The notes below the pieces were generated by a model. It had not been told where the DNA came from. It saw only the letters and a program-made list of their open reading frames with translations, and did no database searches. Source: Thermococcus sp. (lineage in GTDB: Archaea; Methanobacteriota_B; Thermococci; Thermococcales; Thermococcaceae). Taken from it: a stretch of 15,062 nucleotides of DNA. The DNA lies in assembly GCF_027066465.1 (NCBI RefSeq), contig NZ_JAMONU010000049.1, positions 1 to 15,062 on the forward strand. Direction: 5' to 3'. Made by a program: the position numbers and the translations under genes. Within the stretch, counting starts at the first letter, position 1. Every line of letters starts with the position of its first letter. Shown piece by piece: positions 1-7,086 of this stretch.

Positions 1-1
1 T

Positions 2-331
2 TCGCGGGGAACCCACACCCTTGAACTCAACTGCGGGGGCAGGCGCTTCAGGACTGCAATTGGGGTTGTCCCGAGCTACAACGAGGCCGTCTGCAGGGTC
101 TACGAGAACTGCTTCCTCAGCTGGGCAGCCCGCAGAATCCCCGTTGAGAGCCTGACGCCAAGGGAGATAGAAGAAATCCTCAAGTCGAAGCTCCTGCCCG
201 AGGAGGCCCTTGGGAAGGTTAGGAAGACGTTTGAGGAGGCGAAGTACGGGAGGAGGGAGCTGACCAGGGAAGAGTTCATAGAGTTCTACCGGAGCGTTGA
301 AAGCCTGACGGGGGTGAGTTGCAATGCGTAA
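2..331 (+). CDS. DUF4129-like C-terminal domain protein (5' truncated)
   Basis: The open frame enters from the left edge and stops with TAA; 109 C-terminal residues are visible. The stretch SWAARRIPVESLTPREIEE, followed by KTFEEAKYGRRELTREEF, has the layout of the DUF4129 domain: a helix, a threonine-proline segment, then an FEEARYG-like motif and a short acidic helix. In known families this domain ends large membrane proteins, often with a transglutaminase-like domain, encoded beside MoxR ATPases and DUF58 proteins. The DUF58 gene two genes downstream supports this reading. The visible part has no membrane segment. The last 8 bases overlap the start of the next gene, which suggests translational coupling. 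The N-terminal domains are outside the window, so the full architecture is unknown. Family assignment is by pattern only. Confidence 0.6.
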   Translation, partial: SRGTHTLELNCGGRRFRTAIGVVPSYNEAVCRVYENCFLSWAARRIPVESLTPREIEEILKSKLLPEEALGKVRKTFEEAKYGRRELTREEFIEFYRSVESLTGVSCNA

Positions 332-1241
332 AGCGGTTGACGCTGTTCTATACGTTGGTCTCATGCTCACCGGCGTCGGTCTTGTCAGGTCAGGACTCCT
401 GCCGGGATGGCTGATGTCCCCTGTGATTGCGCTTTTCCTCGGTTTTCTGGTTTCGCTCTACTCCGAGGGGACGAAAAGGAGTGTAATCAGGGGGCTGTCT
501 TTAGCCATAGCGTTCCTGCTCACGGGAAAGTTATGGTCTCTCGGCGGAGTCCTGATTGGGATTGGCTTGGTCCTCAGGAGCGTCGGACTCGAACGTGGCT
601 CCGTTAAGGTTGTGGGGCTCGGTGAGGGCTTGGTTGTAGCGGGGGTGTTTCCCTTCCTGCCGGCCGAGCTGTCGCCGGTGCCGATTCTGGCTGGGGCTTT
701 CCTGGTGCTGGGCTATCTCCTCTCGGAGCGCATTGAGGAGCTTAAGGGGAGCGTTCTCGGGTTTGCCCTGCTTGGGGGCGGGGTGGGGGCCTACCTTTCC
801 GTGAGGAACTACCTCCTCAGGGTGAACCCGAAGCTTGCGCTCTACTCCGAGTGGATAGCCCTCGTTGTGGCCCTCGTCGGGGCCATAGGAATCGCCGCCG
901 GCAGGGGTGAGAAGCCGGAGGAATACCTCGAGGAGCTTCTCGCTGAGAGGCCGAGAATGAGACTTCCTGCCGATGAAAGAATTGAGAAGGCCGTTAGGGA
1001 GTTTCTGGTGGGAGGCAGAAAGGCGGAGCTTCTCTCCTACGTGGCCTTCTACGGGAGCAGAACCTTCGGGAGCAGGGAGGAACTTCTTCGGCTCATCGAA
1101 AAGCTCTCCGAGTACGAGCCGAAAAGGCCGGGCATTCTAACGCCCCTCTGGCTGAGGAGGAGCATTTTGAAGAAGGAACTTGAGAGGAGAGAAAAGCTCG
1201 TTAGGGAGATATTTGATGCCCTTAAGGGGGGTCTGAGGTGA
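324..1241 (+). CDS. polytopic membrane protein of DUF58-type operon
   Basis: A 305-residue protein whose family I do not recognise. The first 200 or so residues hold about six or seven hydrophobic segments (roughly 6-25, 30-47, 57-89 probably as two, 97-112, 118-134, 143-160 and 174-192). The last 100 residues form a charged, helical, probably cytoplasmic tail rich in Arg, Glu and Leu. The ATG at 324 follows a good GGGGTGAG ribosome site at 311-318 and lies inside the last codons of the upstream gene (8-base overlap). The stop overlaps the GTG of the DUF58 gene. Position in this tightly coupled set suggests a membrane partner of the DUF58 and DUF4129 proteins in an envelope-related complex; that role is inferred from context only. 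Confidence 0.8.
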   Translation: MRKAVDAVLYVGLMLTGVGLVRSGLLPGWLMSPVIALFLGFLVSLYSEGTKRSVIRGLSLAIAFLLTGKLWSLGGVLIGIGLVLRSVGLERGSVKVVGLGEGLVVAGVFPFLPAELSPVPILAGAFLVLGYLLSERIEELKGSVLGFALLGGGVGAYLSVRNYLLRVNPKLALYSEWIALVVALVGAIGIAAGRGEKPEEYLEELLAERPRMRLPADERIEKAVREFLVGGRKAELLSYVAFYGSRTFGSREELLRLIEKLSEYEPKRPGILTPLWLRRSILKKELERREKLVREIFDALKGGLR

Positions 1242-2416
1242 GGCGCTTCCTCGGCTACGCCCTCTGGTCGATATTCCTGGGGGTTGCGCTCCTTTCGCCG
1301 GGAATGGAGGTTCTGGCGGTTGTGCCCCTGATGATAATCTTCATAGGCAGCCTTCTGAGCCCCCCGGAGGTGATTGAGGTCAGGAGGACGCTGTCGAGGG
1401 ACACCGTCATGAGGGGCGGTCAGCTTGAGGAGACGATACGGGTTCGCTCCGGGAGGGGGATTGGAATAATTCTCCTCAGGCTCCCCGTTCCCGCTGGGGT
1501 AAGGACTGAGAGGGTCACGTTCGTGGGTTTTAAAGGCCCGGGGGAGGCCGTGCTGACCTTCGTGAGGAAGCTTCGGTTCGAGGTTCCCGGAAGGCAGAGC
1601 CTCCCGGAGGCCGAGGTTTTAACGGTCAACCCGCTCTTCGTCAGGTTCAACTGGATTGTAAGCGGTAAACGTCCCGGGCTTCACGTCCTTCCATCGAGCC
1701 TCCCCAGGAGGTACAAGATTCCCGGAACGCGGAGGCGCAGGCCCAGGTACGCGGTTTCCGGCAAGGTCTCCATGGACTTCAGGGAGGTCAGGGACTACCA
1801 GCCTGGGGACCCGCTGAAGAAAATCAACTGGAAGGCCTCCGCAAGGTTTGGAAGAATTCTCGTGAACGAGTTTGAGAGGGAAGGGAGTGGAACGGTCTTC
1901 ATAGTTATAGACGTGGAATCCCTCTCAACCCTAGGTGAAGGGCGCTTCGTTGAACTGCTATCAGCCCTAGTGAGCTACCTCACGGGGCTTGAGTACCACG
2001 TCGGGTTCTACCTCTACGGGCTTGGACGTTTCGTTCCCCCCTCGGCTGGAATCAGGGCTGTGGGAGACGTTCTCCGGGAGGTCTTCGCGATGTGGGAGGA
2101 GGCGAGGGAGGAAACCCCCTCTGCGCTCATAGAGTTCATCAGGGGCTACAGCTCGAGGTACCTTCCGACGGTTATATTCGTGACGTCCCTCTTTGAGGAG
2201 AACTTCGGAAGGGTCAGCGGAACCATTGGGCTGTTGAAGTCGGCGATAAGGGCCAGGATAGTCTCGATAAACGTGGCACCGACCGTTGAAAACCCCCTCG
2301 TTTTGATGGAGAACCGGGGACTCGCCTGGGAGCTTTCCAAGATTTCCAAGACGGTCCACTGGCATCAGGAGAACGTGTCCAGCGTCCTCAAGGAGATATC
2401 GGGGGTGATTTCGTGA
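1238..2416 (+). CDS. DUF58 domain-containing protein
   Basis: A 392-residue protein. Residues 5-40 contain two closely spaced hydrophobic segments, which suggests membrane anchoring with the rest on the cytoplasmic side. Residues 178-208 hold the DUF58 signature: MDFREVRDYQPGDPLKKINW followed by KASARFGRILVNEFERE. A von Willebrand A-like fold follows, starting FIVIDVESLS near 221-230. The usual DxSxS metal site of vWA domains is altered there (D225-V-E-S-L-S), so metal-dependent adhesion is doubtful. DUF58 proteins are typically encoded with MoxR AAA+ ATPases and transglutaminase/DUF4129 membrane proteins and are thought to act in envelope complex assembly; their biochemical role is poorly known. 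The GTG at 1238 overlaps the previous TGA by four bases (GTGA), with a G-rich ribosome site just upstream. Confidence 0.9.
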   Translation: MRRFLGYALWSIFLGVALLSPGMEVLAVVPLMIIFIGSLLSPPEVIEVRRTLSRDTVMRGGQLEETIRVRSGRGIGIILLRLPVPAGVRTERVTFVGFKGPGEAVLTFVRKLRFEVPGRQSLPEAEVLTVNPLFVRFNWIVSGKRPGLHVLPSSLPRRYKIPGTRRRRPRYAVSGKVSMDFREVRDYQPGDPLKKINWKASARFGRILVNEFEREGSGTVFIVIDVESLSTLGEGRFVELLSALVSYLTGLEYHVGFYLYGLGRFVPPSAGIRAVGDVLREVFAMWEEAREETPSALIEFIRGYSSRYLPTVIFVTSLFEENFGRVSGTIGLLKSAIRARIVSINVAPTVENPLVLMENRGLAWELSKISKTVHWHQENVSSVLKEISGVIS

Positions 2417-3159
2417 ACCTCAGGCACTTTGGAATCGCCGTGACCATTCTCTTCGCGCTCCTGCTGTTGATTGCGTACTCCTCGCTTTCTCCCTACCTCG
2501 GTGTCGGCGTAGCCCTTACGGTCGTTGGGATTTACCTGCGGAGGAGCTCGCTCCAGGATGTTGTCTTCCTCTCGACGATAGCCTACGCGATTCCCTTCGC
2601 CATACTGCTCTCGCTCCTCCTCCCAATAGCCGTGCCGGGCTCCTACGAGTTCCTCGCCGAAAAAGTCGTTTCAAGCCCCTACTTCTCGAACCCGGTCTTC
2701 GCGATTCTCGTCATGGGGACGGCAATGGCGTCGGAGCTGGTTCTAATGGCGGTTCCGCTCGGCGATGCCGGTGCAAGGGCGCTTGGTCATGCCCTCCCCT
2801 ACGTCTTCGTTTCGGTTGCGCTGGCGGCTCTTCTCTTCGCAATCATCTACGGGGTTGGGTTCAGGCTAAGCCCGCTCGCGGTTCCGCTGATAGTGCTCGC
2901 CCTAGGCCTGATAGCCGTTCCAGAGAGAGGGGGCAGTGGAGTTGTCGTCGTCGAGTGCGAGAAAGGCCCAGTCCGGGTTGTAACCGAGAGGGGAGAAATT
3001 GAAATCTGGCCGAACCCCCTCACGAGGCTTCAGAACGGGAGGTTCAGGGTAACCGTTGAGGTGGAGGGAAGGGTTAGGGGTGTGTTCATTGGGGACAGGA
3101 AGGCGAAGTTAATCCTAAGCGGCTCCGACGGCGAGCGGGACTTCTTCCTATACCGTTAG
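2413..3159 (+). CDS. membrane protein with C-terminal soluble domain
   Basis: A 248-residue protein that I cannot assign to a family. Hydrophobic segments occupy about residues 5-42 (two), 48-75, 92-118 and 126-170 (two). From about 172 to the end there is a soluble region rich in beta-forming residues (VVVVECEKGPVRVV, FRVTVEVEGRVRGVFI). The GTG at 2413 has a near-perfect GGGGTGATT ribosome site at 2402-2410 and overlaps the DUF58 stop by four bases (GTGA), the second such junction in this operon. It is the last gene of the operon. Its TAG overlaps the TAA of the convergent tldE gene. The topology suggests a membrane subunit acting with the upstream DUF58 and DUF4129 proteins, but no sequence motif proves this. 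Confidence 0.8.
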   Translation: MNLRHFGIAVTILFALLLLIAYSSLSPYLGVGVALTVVGIYLRRSSLQDVVFLSTIAYAIPFAILLSLLLPIAVPGSYEFLAEKVVSSPYFSNPVFAILVMGTAMASELVLMAVPLGDAGARALGHALPYVFVSVALAALLFAIIYGVGFRLSPLAVPLIVLALGLIAVPERGGSGVVVVECEKGPVRVVTERGEIEIWPNPLTRLQNGRFRVTVEVEGRVRGVFIGDRKAKLILSGSDGERDFFLYR

Positions 3160-4439
3160 ACGAGCCTTCCTTCGATGAGGATCCTCGGCGACAGAAAGCT
3201 CAGAACCCTCCTCGTGTCTTTTCCAACCTCCATCTTTCTGAGGAGTTCGAAGACGTTCCCGACGAGCATGTTGTCCTTGAAGGGCTTCAGCTCGCCGTTC
3301 TTAACCACGTAGCCAAGCTCGACCGTCAGCGAGAAGTCACCGCTCACGGGGTTTGCGGTGTGCTCGCCGAAGACCTTCCTAACGATGACACCCTCGTAGT
3401 CCTCAAGGCTTTCACCGCCCGGTTCGATGACCACGTTGCTCGTTCCGATGTAAGGAACGCTCCTGAAGGTTCTCAGCGCGTTTCCTGTGCTCTCCATGTC
3501 GAGGAACGAAGCGTAGGTGTGGTCGAGGAGAAAATTCCTAACAACCCCGTCTTCGACGAGAACCGTTCTCTGACCGGGGGTTCCCTCCCCGTCGAAGGAG
3601 TAGCTTCCCGGCAGTGCCGGAAGGGTCGAGTCGTCCACGAGCGTGAAGTTGCCAATAGCCTCACCGGGCTTCGAGAACCTGCTCCTGCCGTGGTAGACCT
3701 CGTCGCCGTAGAGGTTGCTCATGAAGACGTCCATAACCGAGGCAACAGCCTCGGTCTCGAGGACCAGCTCTCCGGAGTAGGGTTCGAGCTTTTCTGCACT
3801 GGCGCTCAGCCTCGCCTCATCAACCGCCCCTTCAACGGCCCTTTCGAGTTCTTCGACGGGCTGTAGCGACGTGAAGCTCTGCCTGTAGGAGCCGGTTCCC
3901 GGCGGCTCGCTGATTACGGCGTAGGCCGAGACGCCCATGTACGTTGAGCGTTCTTCAAGTTCGATTCCGTTGGAGTTCACCACGCCGCTCGTTCCAACGG
4001 CAAAGGAGAGGGAACCCGAGAGGGTTTCCTTCCCCTTCTTCTCCCTCATGAGTTCCGCGTACTGAAGCGCCAGTGAGTGGGCTTCCTCGAAGGGAATCTC
4101 GTCGATTTCTCTGTCGTAGATTCCCTCCACTTGGGGGACTCTCCTCCTGACCGGAAAACCTCTGAAGGGAACCTCGCTTATTTTCGCGAGCTTGAGTGCC
4201 CTTTTGACGAGCCGCTCGAGGTTTTCCTCCCTCGGGTGCAGGCCCGTGATGTATGAGAACCCGAGTCTGCCGTTTAAACCGACCCTGAGGCCTATTCCCG
4301 AATAGAATTTCCTCTGGGAGCGTTCGAGGGTTTCCCTCTCGATTTTAAACGAACCCGAACGGCCGAACTGGTAGAAGATTTCCCACTCGACGTTCTCGTG
4401 TTCCAGCATTTCCGCGAGCTTTTCAACCGCTTCAATCAT
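3156..4439 (-). CDS. tldE: TldE/PmbA family protein, partner of TldD
   Basis: A 427-residue member of the PmbA/TldD family. It has the family's N-terminal domain (IEAVEKLAEMLE start, GIGLRVGLNGRLGFSYI near 48-64), a central helical and beta region, and a C-terminal domain with SFDGEGTPGQRTVLVEDGVV and NPVSGDFSLTVELGYVVKNG. It lacks the HExxxH zinc motif found in the neighbouring protein, as expected for the non-catalytic TldE/PmbA subunit. In bacteria TldD and TldE form a heterodimeric metalloprotease that trims unfolded peptides, matures microcin B17 and degrades CcdA. The ATG at 4439 overlaps the tldD stop as ATGA, so the two are probably translated together. The substrate in archaea is unknown. 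The 3' end overlaps the convergent membrane-protein gene by four bases. Confidence 0.92.
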   Translation of the reverse strand: MIEAVEKLAEMLEHENVEWEIFYQFGRSGSFKIERETLERSQRKFYSGIGLRVGLNGRLGFSYITGLHPREENLERLVKRALKLAKISEVPFRGFPVRRRVPQVEGIYDREIDEIPFEEAHSLALQYAELMREKKGKETLSGSLSFAVGTSGVVNSNGIELEERSTYMGVSAYAVISEPPGTGSYRQSFTSLQPVEELERAVEGAVDEARLSASAEKLEPYSGELVLETEAVASVMDVFMSNLYGDEVYHGRSRFSKPGEAIGNFTLVDDSTLPALPGSYSFDGEGTPGQRTVLVEDGVVRNFLLDHTYASFLDMESTGNALRTFRSVPYIGTSNVVIEPGGESLEDYEGVIVRKVFGEHTANPVSGDFSLTVELGYVVKNGELKPFKDNMLVGNVFELLRKMEVGKDTRRVLSFLSPRILIEGRLV

Positions 4440-5797
4440 TTCAATCCCCCCACGAGGGCTCTCGTCAGTATATGTGGCCCGCCGTCGTCAACCGGAACCC
4501 ACTGACCCTTCCCGCAGTAGCCGGGGAACTCGACGCGGGTGTCCTTCCCTATGGCCCTTATGTTCTTCAAAACGTTCAGGATTTTGCCGGACAGAGCCAC
4601 GTCCCTGACGGGTTCTCTAATCTCACCGTTCTCAACTATGTAGCCGATTTTCGCCCCGAAGGTGAACGTCCCGTTGGCCGTGTCAACCTGCCCCCCCTTG
4701 TCGCCGAGCATGTAGAGACCGTTCTTAACCTCCTCGAGGATTTCCTCAAACGACCAGTCCCCGGGTTCAACGTAGGTGTTTCCCATTCTCACGAGGGGCT
4801 GATGGGCGTAGCTCTCGGCTCTCGCGTGGCCGTTCGGCTCGAGGCCGAAGTACTCGGCCGTCTCCCTGTCGTTGAGGTAGCTGACGAGAACGCCGTCGCG
4901 GATTATCTCGACGCGCTTGGCTTTAATCCCCTCGTCGTCGTACGGGTAGCTTCCGAACTTGCCTGGCAGAGTGGGGTCGTCAACGACGTTCAAACCATCT
5001 ACCGCTATCCTCTCCCCGAGCCTTCCGGCCAAGATGCTGTCGCCGTTCTTAACCGAATCCGCCTCGACTGCATGGCCCAAAGCCTCGTGGATAAAAACCC
5101 CGGTCAGCTCGGGGTCGGCTACGACGTCCATCTCTCCGGAGGGTGGTGAGCCGGCCCTTAAAAGTTCGAGGGCTTTCTCCCTGACGTGGGCTGTCCAGAA
5201 GTTCAAGTCAGTTTTCTCAATCAGCTCCCAGCCGAGGGTTCCTCCGAAGCTCTTCCAGAAGTTCTGCATCTCGCCGCTTTCTTTGGCCGTTACCGAGAAG
5301 CCGAACCTCACCCTCGGCACGACGGTTCTTATCTCGCTTCCCAGGGAGTTGAAGTAGAGGGTCTCGACGATTGAATCGCCGTAGTAGGCGTTTCTGCTGA
5401 CTATCCCATCGCCCGCGAGGAGGCCGTCTATCTCCTTAACGAGGGAGAGCTTCTCTTCAACGTCAACCTCGGTGAACGGCTTTTTGACCTTAAGCTCAAC
5501 CTCGTCCTTAACCGGGTTTCCCGTGTAAATCCTTGCGCTGCCCCTTGAGAGCTTGGCTATCTTCATCGCCGTTTCGATGGCCTTCTCAAACCTCTCGCGG
5601 TCGTTGGCGCTCGAGAATCCCCAGGCGCCGTTGAAGGCCCTCGCCCCTATGCCAAGCTCGGAATCGCTCGAAAGCTCTCTTAACTGGCCGTTGCTCATTG
5701 AAAGCCGGGTCGAGGTAACCCTGACGAGCCGCACCTCGTAGTATTCAATCCCGTGTTTTTCCGCGAGTTCCTCGGCCCTCTTGACGAGCCACTCCAT
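4436..5797 (-). CDS. tldD: TldD metalloprotease, catalytic subunit
   Basis: A 453-residue TldD. It carries the zinc-protease motif HEALGH (H237, E238, H242) followed by AVEADSV. The C-terminal segment FPGYCGKGQWVPVDDGGPH provides C428, which matches the third zinc ligand of bacterial TldD. The N-terminal domain, starting MEWLVKRAEELAEKHGIEYY, matches the family. The frame stays open upstream to 5968, but the ATG at 5797 is chosen because it begins the family-like N-terminus, has a GGTGGGAG ribosome site directly before it and lies about 35 bases from a TATA box; the extra upstream residues are antisense to the regulator gene. It acts with TldE, encoded immediately downstream with a 4-base overlap, as a cytoplasmic peptidase acting inside a closed chamber. 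Confidence 0.93.
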   Translation of the reverse strand: MEWLVKRAEELAEKHGIEYYEVRLVRVTSTRLSMSNGQLRELSSDSELGIGARAFNGAWGFSSANDRERFEKAIETAMKIAKLSRGSARIYTGNPVKDEVELKVKKPFTEVDVEEKLSLVKEIDGLLAGDGIVSRNAYYGDSIVETLYFNSLGSEIRTVVPRVRFGFSVTAKESGEMQNFWKSFGGTLGWELIEKTDLNFWTAHVREKALELLRAGSPPSGEMDVVADPELTGVFIHEALGHAVEADSVKNGDSILAGRLGERIAVDGLNVVDDPTLPGKFGSYPYDDEGIKAKRVEIIRDGVLVSYLNDRETAEYFGLEPNGHARAESYAHQPLVRMGNTYVEPGDWSFEEILEEVKNGLYMLGDKGGQVDTANGTFTFGAKIGYIVENGEIREPVRDVALSGKILNVLKNIRAIGKDTRVEFPGYCGKGQWVPVDDGGPHILTRALVGGLK

Positions 5798-5828
5798 ACT
5801 CCCACCGCAGGGCATAAAAGGGAAAGGG

Positions 5829-5836
5829 CTTATATT
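5829..5836 (-). promoter_or_regulatory. bidirectional TATA box for tldD and the regulator gene
   Basis: CTTATATT on the plus strand reads AATATAAG on the minus strand, so one element can serve both directions. For tldD, a start 25 bases away would fall near 5808, leaving an 11-base leader that contains exactly the GGTGGGAG ribosome site. For the plus-strand regulator gene a start near 5858 is predicted, with a leader of about 22 bases. A purine-rich GGAAAGGG at 5821-5828 looks like a BRE for the plus direction. No other good TATA box is visible in this 82-bp spacer. Confidence 0.6.
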
Positions 5837-5853
5837 CCTTGCCATAGAGGAAT
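5834..5853. promoter_or_regulatory. candidate operator: 6-8-6 inverted repeat
   Basis: ATTCCT at 5834-5839 and AGGAAT at 5848-5853 form a perfect 6-bp inverted repeat separated by 8 bases, about two helical turns in total length. It overlaps the edge of the shared TATA element and covers the BRE side of the tldD promoter and the region between TATA and predicted start of the regulator gene. This is where a dimeric winged-helix protein could block both promoters. The likely ligand is the regulator encoded next to it, by inference from position. Confidence 0.4.
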
Positions 5854-5879
5854 GAACCACAGGGTTTAAGGGTTGAGAA

Positions 5880-6389
5880 ATGGAGCGGAGGAACGAGATA
5901 CTCGACCAAATTCGAAGAAGGCCCGGGGTGACGTTCCGAGAACTCGCCAGGGAACTGGGGATAGGCATCGGCGACCTTCAGTATCACCTCCACAAGCTTG
6001 AGAAAGAGGGCAAGGTCTTCTCAAAGAAAATAGGAAGGCGGAGGTACATATTCCCGGCGGGCTTTGAGGAGGAAGCTCAAAGGCTCGTCATAGCGATTTC
6101 AACTGAGACGAGACGGCGAATCCTGCTTCAGCTCATGGAGGGGCCTAAGAGCCAGGGGGAACTCGCCGAAAGACTCGGCGTAAGCCAGCCGACGATTAGC
6201 TACCACATGGGGGAGCTTGAGAAGCTCGGGATAGTGGAGGTTGTCAGGGAAGGGCGGAGCGTGATATACAGGCTCAAACACGACCCGACGCTGATTGCCA
6301 GGATTATTAGGGATTACCGCCCGAGCCTCTGGGAGAAGCTGGCCGATAACCTTATAGACCTGCTGACGAGCATGGGTGAGGGGAAATGA
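5880..6389 (+). CDS. transcriptional regulator with two ArsR/MarR-like winged-helix domains
   Basis: A 169-residue protein with two tandem winged helix-turn-helix domains. The first (about 5-60) has recognition helix IGDLQYHLHKLEKEGKV and a basic wing KKIGRRRYIFP. The second (about 70-133) has ELAERLGVSQPTISYHMGEL, then EKLGIVEVVREGRSVIYRLK, typical of ArsR-type regulators. The two recognition helices resemble each other (YHLHKLEKEG, YHMGELEKLG), which suggests an internal duplication. No cysteine or histidine metal-binding cluster is visible, so a metal sensor is unlikely. A weak GGTTGAG ribosome site precedes the ATG at 5880. The gene diverges from tldD and overlaps the next gene (ATGA). 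It may regulate itself, its small membrane partner and tldDE through the dyad in the spacer. Confidence 0.9.
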   Translation: MERRNEILDQIRRRPGVTFRELARELGIGIGDLQYHLHKLEKEGKVFSKKIGRRRYIFPAGFEEEAQRLVIAISTETRRRILLQLMEGPKSQGELAERLGVSQPTISYHMGELEKLGIVEVVREGRSVIYRLKHDPTLIARIIRDYRPSLWEKLADNLIDLLTSMGEGK

Positions 6390-6640
6390 TGGAGGTAGTC
6401 CTTGAGTTGCTCTTCATAGCCCTCGCGCTGACACTGGTCGGGGTTTCGTACCTCGCCTACAAGAAGAGCCACCTACGGGCGGCGCTGTACTTCCTGCTCG
6501 CGTTCCTCCTGCTGGCTATTAAAAAGGTGGTGGAGCTTTCAAAGGACGCCCTGAGGGTTCAGCGGGACGTCAGTGCCATAGTGGATGCCCTCGAAGTGGT
6601 GGTCATGATTCTGTTCCTGCTCGCCCTCTGGAAGCGTTAA
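6386..6640 (+). CDS. small membrane protein coupled to the regulator
   Basis: An 84-residue protein with three predicted membrane segments (about 3-24, 31-48 and 66-82) and a short charged loop between the second and third (KKVVELSKDALRVQRDVS). Its ATG overlaps the stop of the winged-helix regulator gene as ATGA, so production is probably coupled; a second ATG follows at 6389. I do not recognise the family with certainty. Small three-helix membrane proteins encoded next to winged-helix regulators are seen elsewhere in archaea, where a role in signalling to the regulator has been guessed but not shown. The TAA stop overlaps the TAA of the convergent usp gene (TTAA). Length, hydrophobicity and coupling make it a likely real gene. 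Confidence 0.75.
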   Translation: MMEVVLELLFIALALTLVGVSYLAYKKSHLRAALYFLLAFLLLAIKKVVELSKDALRVQRDVSAIVDALEVVVMILFLLALWKR

Positions 6641-7083
6641 CGAACGACCATGACGGGGGCCTCTATTCTTCCCACGACCTCCTCAAGGAGTGAACCAATC
6701 CTCGTTTTGCCGCTCCTTCCGTAGGCGCCCATGACGACGAGCGAGTAGCCGGAGTTCGCCTCCTCTAGAACCTTCTCCCGAGCCGAGCCTTCCGTAATCT
6801 TCACCGAGCAGTTAACCCCTTCGTCCCTGCAGAGAACAAGAAGGTTCGTCATGATTTCCCGTATGCTCCTCTTCATGTCCTCCCATACCTTCTCCTCAAA
6901 GCGCTGAACGTGGGCCAAGTCCTGACTGATTAACCCCATGTTGAAGGCTAGGGCCTTTGCCTCCTTTCTGTCGAGAACCGAAAAGAGCACGAGCTTGGCT
7001 TCCTTCTTCTTGGCTATCGCTATCGCGTGCAGAGCGGCTTTTTGGCTCCATTTGGAGCCGTCAACCAAAACGAGTATCCTCAC
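6637..7083 (-). CDS. universal stress protein (UspA) family
   Basis: A 148-residue single-domain Usp. The first strand MRILVLVDGSKWSQKAALHA carries the conserved Asp (D8) near the ATP site, and the end GAYGRSGKTRIGSLLEEVVG, closing with APVMVV, is the Usp C-terminal signature. The classical ATP-binding motif is G-x2-G-x9-G-S/T; here only seven residues separate G122 from G130-S131, so the phosphate loop is two residues short and ATP binding is uncertain. The GTG at 7083 lies three bases after the permease stop, so the gene is the last of a Usp-permease-Usp operon. Usp proteins encoded next to transporters can act as nucleotide-dependent modulators, as with TeaD and the TeaABC transporter; a similar role here is an inference. 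Confidence 0.88.
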   Translation of the reverse strand: MRILVLVDGSKWSQKAALHAIAIAKKKEAKLVLFSVLDRKEAKALAFNMGLISQDLAHVQRFEEKVWEDMKRSIREIMTNLLVLCRDEGVNCSVKITEGSAREKVLEEANSGYSLVVMGAYGRSGKTRIGSLLEEVVGRIEAPVMVVR

Positions 7084-7086
7084 CCT

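Noticed and set aside
5855..5866. AACC-N4-GGTT inverted repeat in the tldD/regulator spacer
   Set aside because: The arms are only four bases long, so it is expected by chance; the 6-8-6 dyad beside it is better.
5798..5968. N-terminal extension of the TldD frame by 57 residues
   Set aside because: It is antisense to the regulator gene, has no family-like sequence, and the ATG at 5797 has a strong ribosome site and promoter.
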